Source of the DNA: Nocardioides sp. LHD-245
GTDB taxonomy: Bacteria; Actinomycetota; Actinomycetes; Propionibacteriales; Nocardioidaceae
Assembly (NCBI RefSeq): GCF_030929495.1
Contig: NZ_JAVFWN010000015.1
Location: 1-64,000 of the forward strand
Length of the DNA: 64,000 nucleotides
Reading direction: 5' to 3'
Under the pieces are notes generated by a model. It was not told the DNA's origin and ran no database searches. It worked only from the letters and a program-made list of their open reading frames with translations. Both the position numbers and the translations under genes were made by a program. This document shows, piece by piece, positions 31,121 through 38,695 of this stretch (the stretch's first letter is position 1; each line of letters starts with the position of its first letter).

Positions 31121-32163
31121 GGGTCGAGCCGCGACCGTGGCTGCGCGACCTCCGGACCTACCAGCCCGGGAGCCACACGGCTCGCGAGGAGGGCCTACTC
31201 GCGTCCAACGAGGCGTCCTACACCGTGCCGCCGACGGTCGCCGAGGATGTCCTGGCCGTCGTGGCGCACCTCAACCGCTATCCCGACCCGCTGGCCGACG
31301 AGCTGCGGCAGGAGATCGCCCGCGTCCATGGCGTCGAACCCGAGCAGGTCCTGGTGGGCAACGGCTCGGACGAGCTGATCTTTCTGCTCACTTGGGCGTT
31401 CGCCGCGGGGGGCGGATCGATCGTCTGCGCCGATCCGGCGTACCAGCTCGACGTCCTCGCCGCCCGCGCCGCGGGAGCGGAGGTCACCCAGGTGCCGCTC
31501 GTCGACTGGCGCCACGACCTGGTGGCGATGGCCCGGGTCGAGGCGAATGTCGCCTATGTCATCAACCCGCACAACCCGACCGGGACGGCGCGGGAGCTGA
31601 ACGACATCCGCACGTTCGCGCGGTCCAGCCGCGCCGACCTGGTGGTCGTGGACGAGGCGTACATCGACTTCGCGGATGTCGACTCCGCGCTGCCGCTCGC
31701 GGCGGCCGGTGAGGTGCTGGTGCTGCGTACGCTGTCCAAGCTCTACGCTCTCGCCGGGGCGCGGGTGGGCTATCTGGTGGGCCCGCCGGAGGTGCTCGAC
31801 GTGCTGCGCGCGATCCGCGCGCCGTTCTCCGTCAACTCTCTCGCCCAGGCCGCGGCGCTCGCGGCGATCCGGTCCACCGAGCACTACCGCTGGGCTCGGG
31901 CGGAGGTGGTCGAGAACCGCGCCCGGCTGAACCGCCTGCTCGCCGCACAGGGCATGAACGCCGTCCCGTCGCAGGCCAACTTCGTTCTCGTCCCGGGTGT
32001 GGACGAGGCGCTGTTCGTCGCCTGCGCCGCCGAGGTCGGCGTCGCCGTACGTCCCGGCCGCAGCCTCGGCATCCCCGGGGCCGTGCGGATCACCGTTCCC
32101 GGCGCCGGTGGGCTGGAGTTGCTGGGACACGCGTTGGCGCGGTACTGCGCCGCAGCCGCCTGA
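31117..32163 (+). CDS. HisC-like PLP aminotransferase
   Basis: A 348-residue class I/II fold aminotransferase closest in look to histidinol-phosphate aminotransferase. N-P-H-N-P-T-G (about 150-156), D-E-A-Y-I-D-F (about 179-185) and the PLP lysine Lys208 in R-T-L-S-K-L-Y-A-L-A-G-A-R-V-G-Y are all present. It starts at GTG in a four-base overlap with the hydrolase gene. There are no other his genes here, so a catabolic or biosynthetic role tied to the NCS1 permease operon is more likely than histidine synthesis. Confidence 0.88.
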   Translation: MRVEPRPWLRDLRTYQPGSHTAREEGLLASNEASYTVPPTVAEDVLAVVAHLNRYPDPLADELRQEIARVHGVEPEQVLVGNGSDELIFLLTWAFAAGGGSIVCADPAYQLDVLAARAAGAEVTQVPLVDWRHDLVAMARVEANVAYVINPHNPTGTARELNDIRTFARSSRADLVVVDEAYIDFADVDSALPLAAAGEVLVLRTLSKLYALAGARVGYLVGPPEVLDVLRAIRAPFSVNSLAQAAALAAIRSTEHYRWARAEVVENRARLNRLLAAQGMNAVPSQANFVLVPGVDEALFVACAAEVGVAVRPGRSLGIPGAVRITVPGAGGLELLGHALARYCAAAA

Positions 32164-32170
32164 GATCACC

Positions 32171-32520
32171 TCACTGCCGCTCGAGCAGCTCCTCCAGGGC
32201 GGCGACCTCGGCGGCGTGGACCTCGGCGATCGTGTCCGCGAGGGCCACCGCTTCGGCGAACCTGCCGTCCTACCGCTGGGTCTCGGCGAGCGTGATCGCG
32301 CCCTCGTGGTGCTCGATCATCATCGTCAGCCAGAGACCGGGAAGTCGGTGTCGGCCGGTTCCTCGAGCACGGCCATCCGCGCGGCCGACATCATCCCCGG
32401 CAGCTCGTCGCCCGGTACGTCGTCCGTCTCGCCCGCCGAGGGCCGTCCGGCGGGCTCGTCGTCCCCACAGGCGGCGAGACCGAGGGCGATCGTGGCCACC
32501 ACCGCGGCGACGCGGTGCCG
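32171..32520 (-). pseudogene. Degraded DUF305 lipoprotein gene
   Basis: On the minus strand a lipoprotein-like N-terminus (R-H-R-V-A-A-V-V-A-T-I-A-L-G-L-A-A-C) runs into a TGA after V-S-G; in the next frame the sequence continues as L-W-L-T-M-M-I-E-H-H-E-G-A-I-T-L-A-E-T-Q-R, the hallmark M-M-I-x-H-H-E-G-A of DUF305 proteins, then hits an in-frame TAG before D-G-R-F-A-E-A-V-A-L-A and ends L-E-E-L-L-E-R-Q at TGA 32171-32173. There is no start codon either. So it has lost its start, suffered one frameshift and one nonsense change. It accounts for the 358-bp gap between the aminotransferase and the ASCH-like gene. Confidence 0.8.
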
Positions 32521-32521
32521 G

Positions 32522-33310
32522 TCAGGTCGCGTAGCCCAGGCCGAGCTCCGCCATCGCCTGCTCCAGCCGGTCGAGCGCGATCGGCCCGACGCCGTGCAGA
32601 GCGGCGAGGTCGGCGCGCCGCCAGCCGCTGACGGTCTCGAGCGTGTGCACGTCGACCGCCCGCAGCGCGCGGGTCGCGGGGGCGCCGATGGTGCGCGGCA
32701 GCGGCGTCCCGGTCCGCCGGGGGGCCCGCTCGCGCGGCCCGTCCTCGTGGTCGAGGACGGCCTCGCCGCGCGGGGAGAGCCGGTACCCGATCGCCAGCGA
32801 CTCGGTCAGCCCGCGCTCCTTGAGCTTGCGCACGTCCTTCTTGAAGTCGAGCGTCTCGCGGCCCAGCTCGGCTGCCAGGTCGGGCGCCCGGACCTCCGGG
32901 TTGCGGTCGATGATGCGCAGCGTGGCGCGGGTCCACGCGCCGACCGCGGAGGCTGCGTCCAGTCGGTCGAGCCCGGCGAGGATGCCCGGGATCTCCGCGG
33001 CGTCGGGGACGGCGGCGCGCAGCGCCTCGCGGGGGTCGGCGCCGCCGTAGCGCAGGCCGACCCGGAACACCGGACGGTCCGCCCGCGCCGACAGGGCCTT
33101 CTTGAGCGCGGCCAGGGATGCGGCGCCCGCCCGGCGGGCGTCGTCGGCGCGCAGCGCGGACAGCCCGACCTCCTCGACGCTGGTCACCTCGACCACGCCG
33201 ACCGCGGTGCGCAGCCGGCTGCCGACCTTCACCCGGGGACGGTCCCAGCGGCGGAAGGCGAGGTCGACGGTGCCGTCGCGGACGCCCTCGAGCTCGACCG
33301 GTCGCATCAT
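32522..33310 (-). CDS. ASCH-like domain protein with C-terminal HhH-like region
   Basis: A 262-residue protein. The N-terminal part (E-L-E-G-V-R-D-G-T-V-D-L-A-F-R-R-W, about residues 5-21) looks like an ASCH/PUA-type RNA-binding domain. A middle helical region follows (about 85-200), and the last 40 residues carry a helix-hairpin-helix-like L-A-A-L-H-G-V-G-P-I-A-L-D-R-L. Function unknown; nucleic-acid binding is inferred. GTG 33313 may be the real start, because TATGCT lies seven bases upstream of it in a leaderless layout; ATG 33310 and 33307 follow at once. Confidence 0.7.
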   Translation of the reverse strand: MMRPVELEGVRDGTVDLAFRRWDRPRVKVGSRLRTAVGVVEVTSVEEVGLSALRADDARRAGAASLAALKKALSARADRPVFRVGLRYGGADPREALRAAVPDAAEIPGILAGLDRLDAASAVGAWTRATLRIIDRNPEVRAPDLAAELGRETLDFKKDVRKLKERGLTESLAIGYRLSPRGEAVLDHEDGPRERAPRRTGTPLPRTIGAPATRALRAVDVHTLETVSGWRRADLAALHGVGPIALDRLEQAMAELGLGYAT

Positions 33311-33331
33311 CACGGGCCCGAGCATAGTGGC

Positions 33332-33394
33332 CGTCGTACCCGGCGAACGGGTCGTGAAATCGCCGATCCGACGACCCGTTCGCCGGGTACGACG
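33332..33394. repeat. Perfect 24-bp inverted repeat (dispersed hairpin, copy 1)
   Basis: Arms 33332-33355 and 33371-33394 are exact reverse complements over 24 bp around a 15-base loop. The core ACCCGGCGAACGGG recurs at 41838 with its opposite arm at 41888, so this is one member of a dispersed palindromic family. It lies between the lysE-like stop and the ASCH-like start, both on the minus strand. Confidence 0.75.
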
Positions 33395-33402
33395 ACGCGA
33401 CC

Positions 33403-34077
33403 CTAGGCCTGCGAGAGCGAGAGCTTGACCGCGAACCCGAGGAAGACCGCGCCGACCGCCGAGGTCGCCCCCGCGGAGAGGGCCTTGCGGCGCCGGAACG
33501 CCGCCGCGAGACGGGTCCCGAAGAAGATCAGCGCGCTCAGGTAGGCCACGCTGGCGAGCTGCGCGAAGGTGCCGAGCACGAGGAAGGACACCGCCGGGTG
33601 GGCGTAGGCCGGGTCGACGAACTGCACGAAGAAGGCGACGAAGAACAAGATCGCCTTCGGGTTGAGCAGGCTGACCACCAGCGCCCGGCGGTAGGGCCGT
33701 TCGCCCCGGCCGGTCGCTCCCGCCGGGGTGGCCGCGTCGGCCGCGTCGGCGGCCACCTCCGCGACGGTGCGCCGCGAGCGCCACATCGCGAACGCGGCCC
33801 GCAGCATGGTGAAGGCCAGCCAGCCGAGATAGGTCGCGCCCGCGAACTTCACGATCCCGAACGCGACGTCGTTGGTCTTGAGCAGCGAGGCGACGCCGGC
33901 CGCGGACAGCGTCATGAGCGCCGCGTCGCCCGTCCAGACGCCCGCTGCGGCGGCGTAGGCGTCCCGGGCCCCGCGCCGGGCCGCGACGGAGAGGACGTAC
34001 AGCGAGTTGGGGCCGGGCAGCAGGATGATCAGCACGAGACCGACGAGGTACGTCGACAGGTCGGTGATGCCCAGCAC
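33403..34077 (-). CDS. LysE-family amino-acid exporter
   Basis: A 224-residue, about six-helix LysE/RhtB translocator. The N-terminal L-V-L-I-I-L-L-P-G-P-N-S-L-Y-V-L (about 13-28) is the family signature, and L-L-N-P-K-A-I-L-F-F (about 136-145) marks the later conserved helix. It should export a neutral or basic amino acid, but specificity is unclear. It begins with GTG at 34077, seven bases after GAGAAT, with no Shine-Dalgarno, so probably leaderless. The dispersed hairpin at 33332 follows its stop and could end transcription. Confidence 0.88.
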   Translation of the reverse strand: MLGITDLSTYLVGLVLIILLPGPNSLYVLSVAARRGARDAYAAAAGVWTGDAALMTLSAAGVASLLKTNDVAFGIVKFAGATYLGWLAFTMLRAAFAMWRSRRTVAEVAADAADAATPAGATGRGERPYRRALVVSLLNPKAILFFVAFFVQFVDPAYAHPAVSFLVLGTFAQLASVAYLSALIFFGTRLAAAFRRRKALSAGATSAVGAVFLGFAVKLSLSQA

Positions 34078-34166
34078 GGACCGGATTCTCCCACGCGCCG
34101 TCCCGCCGTCGCGATTCCTTTCGGCCCCTGCGATGAGTCCGCGCCGGCGTGCCGGTCAGCACCGGC

Positions 34167-34766
34167 ATGGGCATCGTGACCGCGGACATCGCCATCACCC
34201 TCGACGGCTTCGGAGCGGCGGCCGACCAGTCGCTGGAGCACCCGTTCGGGTCGCTGGACGAGAGCCGGCTGCACGCCTGGATGTTCGAGCACGGCGACGA
34301 CAACGCGGCCGAGGTGGCGGCGATCGTCGACGCCGGCGCGTTCGTCATGGGCCGCAACATGTTCGACCCGGGCCGCGGTGCGCCGGATCTCACCTGGCGC
34401 GGCTGGTGGGGCGAGGACCCGCCGTACCACGCGCCGGTCTTCGTGCTCACCCATCACGAGCGTCCGGCGCTGCCGATGGAGGGCGGCACGACGTTCCACT
34501 TCGTCACCGACGGCCTCGACGCCGCACTCTCCCGGGCCCGCGAGGCAGCCGGCGAGCGCCATGTCGCGATCGCCGGTGGCGCGTCCACGATCAACGCCTG
34601 CCTCGCGGCGGGCGTGCTCGACGAGCTGCGGCTCCACGTCACGCCGTACGTCGCCGGGCTGGCCGCCGGCTCCCGGATGTTCGACGGCGTCGGTCCGCTG
34701 GGGCTGGTGCCGGTCGCGACCCGGCAGACGCCGCACGTCACCCACCTGACCTACCGGCGGGCCTAG
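34167..34766 (+). CDS. Dihydrofolate reductase family (RibD C-terminal type) protein
   Basis: A 199-residue protein with the DHFR/RibD-C fold: T-A-D-I-A-I-T-L-D-G-F (about 4-14), F-V-M-G-R-N-M-F (about 60-67) and H-V-A-I-A-G-G-A-S-T-I-N (about 132-143), the NADPH-binding region. Such stand-alone proteins reduce unidentified substrates and are not the folate enzyme. Starts at GTG 34149, ATG 34167 and GTG 34176 are possible; 34167 keeps the first beta strand without extra tail, but no ribosome-binding site decides it. Confidence 0.82.
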   Translation: MGIVTADIAITLDGFGAAADQSLEHPFGSLDESRLHAWMFEHGDDNAAEVAAIVDAGAFVMGRNMFDPGRGAPDLTWRGWWGEDPPYHAPVFVLTHHERPALPMEGGTTFHFVTDGLDAALSRAREAAGERHVAIAGGASTINACLAAGVLDELRLHVTPYVAGLAAGSRMFDGVGPLGLVPVATRQTPHVTHLTYRRA

Positions 34767-34781
34767 GTGTGATCTCGCGGG

Positions 34782-35501
34782 TCAGTCGAGGGCGACCACG
34801 GCGAGGGGGAGGTCGCCGACCCGCTGCTCCGGTGGCAGGGTGTCGAACGAGACGCCCTCGAGCAGGTCGCCGCACAGGTGGCGGCCGCTGTTGCTGGACA
34901 GGATCCGGCCGAAGTCGTTGACCACCCCGATCCGGGGCCCGGCGGCGCGCAGCGCCGGAAGCAGCGCCTGCTCGGCGTTCTTGACCGCGATGTCGGCGCC
35001 GCCGACGCCGCAGAACCGGTCGCCGACGACGACGGGCACGGTGAAGGTGAGGGTGTACTCCTCGGTGCACAGGTAGTCGACGTAGGGCCCAGTGACATGA
35101 CGGTGCCCGGTGTCGCGCGGTACGACGAACCACGGCAGGTGCTCGTAGTCGTAGAACCCGATGGCCTGCGGCTCGGAGTGGGTGACCAGGCGCTGGGGGC
35201 GGCCGTCGGGGTCGCGCGCGAACCACTCCAGCCACCACTCGGCGTCCTGCAGGATCTCGGGCGCGGCGACGAAGCCGGCCCCCTGCACGGGCTGCCGGCC
35301 GTCGCCGAGGACGGGGAGGACGAGCGGCTCGACCGGTGCGAGGTCGGCGCGGCGCGGGGTCGTGCGCCCGGCGAGGGCGCGGGCCACGGACTCGGCGATC
35401 CGGTCGGCCAGGCCGAAGGCGTGGTCGGCGAGCTCGGTCACGGCGGCGTGCACGGGAGCGATGTCGGTGGGGGAGAGCCGGAGCCTGTTCTTCGAGTTCA
35501 T
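34782..35501 (-). CDS. Soluble Cache-domain protein
   Basis: A 239-residue protein that looks like a Cache/PDC sensor domain (about residues 60-210; F-Y-D-Y-E-H-L-P-W-F-V-V-P, G-P-Y-V-D-Y, G-V-G-G-A-D-I-A are typical PDC strands) preceded by a helical stretch. Cache domains normally stand outside the cell on chemoreceptors or kinases; this one has no signal peptide or membrane segment and would be cytoplasmic. It starts in an ATGA overlap with the FadR-type regulator and is divergent from the polyamine-type importer, so it may bind the imported ligand. Confidence 0.75.
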   Translation of the reverse strand: MNSKNRLRLSPTDIAPVHAAVTELADHAFGLADRIAESVARALAGRTTPRRADLAPVEPLVLPVLGDGRQPVQGAGFVAAPEILQDAEWWLEWFARDPDGRPQRLVTHSEPQAIGFYDYEHLPWFVVPRDTGHRHVTGPYVDYLCTEEYTLTFTVPVVVGDRFCGVGGADIAVKNAEQALLPALRAAGPRIGVVNDFGRILSSNSGRHLCGDLLEGVSFDTLPPEQRVGDLPLAVVALD

Positions 35502-36244
35502 CGGTGGACCTCGCTGAGCTGGTAGTCGATGAGACGGGCGGTGGAGTCGGCCACCCGCTGCTCGGCCGCTTCACGGGCGGCATGGGGATCGCGGTCGGCG
35601 ATCGCGGCGACGACGGCCCGGCAGCTGCGGACCATCTGGGCGTGGCTGTCGTCGTCGCCGAAGGCGAGCCACAGCAGGGTCCCGAACTCGGCCTGGAGGC
35701 CGACCTCCTCGTGGTAGAGCCGGGGGGACTGGGCGGCCGCGGCCACCTCGATGTGGAACTGGGCGTCGGCCCGGCGGCGAGCGTCGGGCTTCTCGGCGTG
35801 CTCGAGCGCGTCGGCGACCCGCTGCAGTCGGTCGACGTCGTCGGGGCTGGACCGCCGGGCGGCGAGGGCCGCGCTGGCGCCGCAGATGGCGGCGTAGACG
35901 TCGCCGAGGTCGCGCAGCTCGCCCAGGCTGAACCCGTCGAGGCGGCGCCGGGCCAGGTGGCTGACGCCGTTCTCGGGCGTGCGCACGAAGCTGCCGCCGC
36001 CGCGCCCGCGGCGGGTCTCGATCAGCCCCTCGGAGCGCAGCACGGACAGCGCCTCGCGCACGGTGACGGTGGAGACGCCGAAGATCCCGGCGAGGTCGAG
36101 CTCGCCGGGCAGCTGTTCGGCGTCGGGCAGGAGGCCGAGCGCGATCGCGTCCGTGAGGCGTCGTACGACGAGCTCCGAACGGCTCAGCGACTCGAGCGGC
36201 GAGAACACCGCCGCGGATGCGCGTCCGTAGAACGGCACGGCCAC
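35498..36244 (-). CDS. FadR-subfamily GntR regulator
   Basis: A 248-residue GntR/FadR protein: winged helix (about 20-88; L-A-G-I-F-G-V-S-T-V-T-V-R-E-A-L-S-V-L-R-S-E-G-L-I) and a C-terminal all-helical FCD domain with the metal-binding type residues (H in A-Q-F-H-I-E-V-A near residue 163). GTG 36244 follows GGAGGAGAG; a longer ORF up to 36370 would read through the divergent promoter. It is coupled to the Cache gene by a four-base overlap and divergent from potA, so it probably represses the transport operon until ligand is present. Confidence 0.88.
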   Translation of the reverse strand: MAVPFYGRASAAVFSPLESLSRSELVVRRLTDAIALGLLPDAEQLPGELDLAGIFGVSTVTVREALSVLRSEGLIETRRGRGGGSFVRTPENGVSHLARRRLDGFSLGELRDLGDVYAAICGASAALAARRSSPDDVDRLQRVADALEHAEKPDARRRADAQFHIEVAAAAQSPRLYHEEVGLQAEFGTLLWLAFGDDDSHAQMVRSCRAVVAAIADRDPHAAREAAEQRVADSTARLIDYQLSEVHR

Positions 36245-36312
36245 CGTCTCTCCTCCTCCGGTCCCCGGCGACCCACGTGAGTCCCCTCCGGGGGCAATCT
36301 TGCCGGACGCTC

Positions 36313-36341
36313 TTGTGCTTTGAACTGTGAAGTCATATGTT
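36313..36341 (+). promoter_or_regulatory. Promoter of the polyamine-type ABC operon
   Basis: TTGTGC (36313-36318), a 17-base spacer and TATGTT (36336-36341) form a good sigma-A promoter about 35 bp before the potA-like ATG at 36376; GAAAGG is the ribosome-binding site. The AT-rich stretch GTCATATGTTAAC over the -10 would suit the GntR operator. Confidence 0.55.
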
Positions 36342-36375
36342 AACGCCAATCTGAACGTGACGAAAGGCACATCCG

Positions 36376-37449
36376 ATGTCTCTCTCGACCCGTGCTCCCG
36401 CCGAGACGGCTGCCGTCGACACCCCCGCGATCACGCTGCGCGGTCTCCGCAAGACCTTCGGCGACGTGGTCGCGGTCGACGCCGTCGACCTCGACATCGC
36501 CGACGGTGAGTTCTTCTCGATGCTCGGTCCCTCGGGCTCGGGCAAGACCACGGTGCTGCGGCTGATCGCCGGCTTCGAGCAGGCCACGGCCGGCACGGTC
36601 CGCCTCGGTGGCACCGACGTCACCCGCTCCGCGCCCTTCGAGCGCGACGTGCACACGGTCTTCCAGGACTACGCGCTGTTCCCGCACATGAGCGTTCTCG
36701 ACAACGTCGCCTACGGCCTGCGCGTGCGTGGCCTCAAGAAGGCCGAGCGCCGTGATCGTGCCCAGCAGGCGCTGGAGACCGTGCGACTCGGTCACCTCGG
36801 TGCCCGTCGGCCGGCCCAGCTCTCCGGCGGCCAGCGGCAGCGCGTGGCGCTGGCCCGCGCCATCGTGCTCCAGCCGCGGGTGCTGCTCCTCGACGAGCCG
36901 CTCGGTGCCCTCGACCTCAAGCTGCGCGAGCAGATGCAGGTCGAGCTCAAGCAGCTCCAGCGCGAGCTCGGGATCACCTTCGTCTTCGTCACCCACGACC
37001 AGGAGGAGGCGCTCACCCTCAGCGACCGGATCGCGGTCTTCGACGCGGGGCGCATCCAGCAGCTCGGCACGCCCCGCGAGATCTACGAGAACCCCGCCTC
37101 GGCGTACGTCGCCGGGTTCGTCGGCACCACCAACCTCTTCGACGCCGCCACCTCCCAGCGGATCCTGGGCGTCGCGGGAGAGCACGCCGTCCGCCCCGAG
37201 CGGCTGCGCCTGTCGCCCGGCTCCGACACCGAGACTCCCCGCGCCGACGAGGTCCGCCTCGACGCGGTCGTGGTCGAGACGATCTACCTCGGCACCGGCA
37301 ACCGCGTGCACCTGCGCACCTCCGAGGGCGTCGACCTGGTCGCGCTCGAGCAGTCCACCGGCTCGCTCGACACCCGCGAGCACCGCGGCGACGACGTCAC
37401 CGTCCGGTTCGCCCGCGCCGACGTCGTGCCCCTCGCCAGCGGCTCCTGA
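36376..37449 (+). CDS. potA: Polyamine-type ABC importer, ATP-binding protein
   Basis: A 357-residue ATPase of the PotA/FbpC type. Walker A G-P-S-G-S-G-K-T-T (about 52-60), F-Q-D-Y-A-L-F-P-H-M (Q-loop, about 96-105), signature L-S-G-G-Q-R-Q-R (about 150-157), Walker B L-L-L-D-E-P-L-G-A-L-D and the H-loop V-T-H-D-Q-E-E-A are complete. The C-terminal 100 residues form a TOBE-type regulatory domain. It is first in the operon, followed by binding protein, two permeases and an aldehyde dehydrogenase. Spermidine/putrescine is the family's usual cargo; other amines or opines are possible. Confidence 0.9.
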   Translation: MSLSTRAPAETAAVDTPAITLRGLRKTFGDVVAVDAVDLDIADGEFFSMLGPSGSGKTTVLRLIAGFEQATAGTVRLGGTDVTRSAPFERDVHTVFQDYALFPHMSVLDNVAYGLRVRGLKKAERRDRAQQALETVRLGHLGARRPAQLSGGQRQRVALARAIVLQPRVLLLDEPLGALDLKLREQMQVELKQLQRELGITFVFVTHDQEEALTLSDRIAVFDAGRIQQLGTPREIYENPASAYVAGFVGTTNLFDAATSQRILGVAGEHAVRPERLRLSPGSDTETPRADEVRLDAVVVETIYLGTGNRVHLRTSEGVDLVALEQSTGSLDTREHRGDDVTVRFARADVVPLASGS

Positions 37450-37511
37450 CCCCCACCCCACCGCTCCCACCCGATGCACCCATCGCACACCGAAAGAAGA
37501 CGGAGAATCCG

Positions 37512-38693
37512 ATGAAGAACACCCTCCGAAAGGGCCGTGTGGCCACGGCCTGCCTGACCCTGCTCTCGGTCTCCGTACTGAGCGCATGCGGCAGCGGCGA
37601 CGACGACAAGAAGACCGAGGCCGTCGAGAAGGTCGGCAAGACCGAGGGCCAGGTCTCGATCCTCGCGTGGCCCGGCTACGTCGAGGACGGCAGCAACGAC
37701 CCGGCCGTCGACTGGGTCTCCGCCTTCGAGAAGGACACCGGCTGCGAGGTGACGAGCAAGGTCTACGGCACCTCCGACGAGGCGCTCAACCTCGCCAAGT
37801 CCGGCGAGTACGACGTCATCGCCGCGTCCGGCGACCTGTCGCTGCGACTGATCGCCTCCGACGAGGCGCAGGCGATCAACACCGACCTGGTGCCCAACTA
37901 CGCCAACGTCTACGACTTCCTCAAGGACACCGAGTGGAACTCGCTGGACGGCGAGAACTACGGCGTCCCGCACGGCTACGGCGCCAACCTGCTCATGTTC
38001 AACAAGAAGAACTTCGCCGAGGCGCCGACGTCCTGGGGCGCGGTCTTCGAGAAGGACCAGCTCGCGGCCAACAAGGGCAAGGTGACGGCGTACGACTCGC
38101 CGATCTACATCGCCGACGCCGCGCTCTACCTCATGAAGACCCAGCCCGACCTGGGCATCGAGAACCCCTACGCGCTCGACCAGGACCAGCTCGACGCGGC
38201 CGTGGCCCTGCTCAAGGAGCAGCGCCAGTACGTCGGCGAGTACTGGTCGGACTACCTCAAGGAGGTCCAGGCGTTCGAGACCGGCGACTCGGTCGTCGGC
38301 ACCACCTGGCAGGTGATCAAGAACAGCATCGAGAACCCGGACGTCGACGTCACGCTGCCCACCGAGGGCGCCACGGCGTGGAACGACACCTGGATGCTGT
38401 CGTCGCAGGCCAAGAACCCGAACTGCGCGTACAAGTGGATGGACTACATCCTGTCCCCCGAGGCCAACGCGCAGGCGACCGAGTACTTCGGCGAGGCGCC
38501 CAACAGCCCCGAGGCCTGCGCGAAGACGACCGACCCGAAGCACTGCGAGACCTTCCACGCCGGTGACGAGGAGTACGCCAAGCAGCTCTGGTTCTGGCGT
38601 ACGCCGATCGAGAAGTGCCTCGACGGCCGGACCGACGTGCAGTGCACCAACTACGCCCAGTGGACCGAGGCGTGGACGGAGATCAAGGGCTGA
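37512..38693 (+). CDS. potD: Polyamine-type ABC importer, substrate-binding lipoprotein
   Basis: A 393-residue PotD-like binding protein with a lipoprotein signal ending L-S-A-C (Cys26). The mature N-terminus has V-S-I-L-A-W-P-G-Y-V (about 48-57) and V-P-H-G-Y-G-A-N-L-L (about 156-165), matching the start and hinge of polyamine-binding proteins. Six extra Cys occur in the C-terminal 70 residues, more than usual, and may form disulfides. ATG 37512 follows AGACGGAG. The ligand is likely a diamine, polyamine or related amino compound. Confidence 0.88.
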   Translation: MKNTLRKGRVATACLTLLSVSVLSACGSGDDDKKTEAVEKVGKTEGQVSILAWPGYVEDGSNDPAVDWVSAFEKDTGCEVTSKVYGTSDEALNLAKSGEYDVIAASGDLSLRLIASDEAQAINTDLVPNYANVYDFLKDTEWNSLDGENYGVPHGYGANLLMFNKKNFAEAPTSWGAVFEKDQLAANKGKVTAYDSPIYIADAALYLMKTQPDLGIENPYALDQDQLDAAVALLKEQRQYVGEYWSDYLKEVQAFETGDSVVGTTWQVIKNSIENPDVDVTLPTEGATAWNDTWMLSSQAKNPNCAYKWMDYILSPEANAQATEYFGEAPNSPEACAKTTDPKHCETFHAGDEEYAKQLWFWRTPIEKCLDGRTDVQCTNYAQWTEAWTEIKG

Positions 38694-38695
38694 TC

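Noticed and set aside
31117..32163. Histidine biosynthesis gene hisC
   Set aside because: The fold and motifs fit HisC, but no his genes are near and the gene is coupled to a permease and a hydrolase, so I did not assign the symbol.
34007..34921. 304-residue plus-strand ORF over the DHFR-like gene
   Set aside because: It reads a different frame through the DHFR-like gene, is Arg/Gly-rich and has no motif.
36245..36370. 42-residue N-terminal extension of the FadR-type regulator
   Set aside because: It would translate the divergent promoter region; GTG 36244 has GGAGGAGAG before it and the family's N-terminus fits there.
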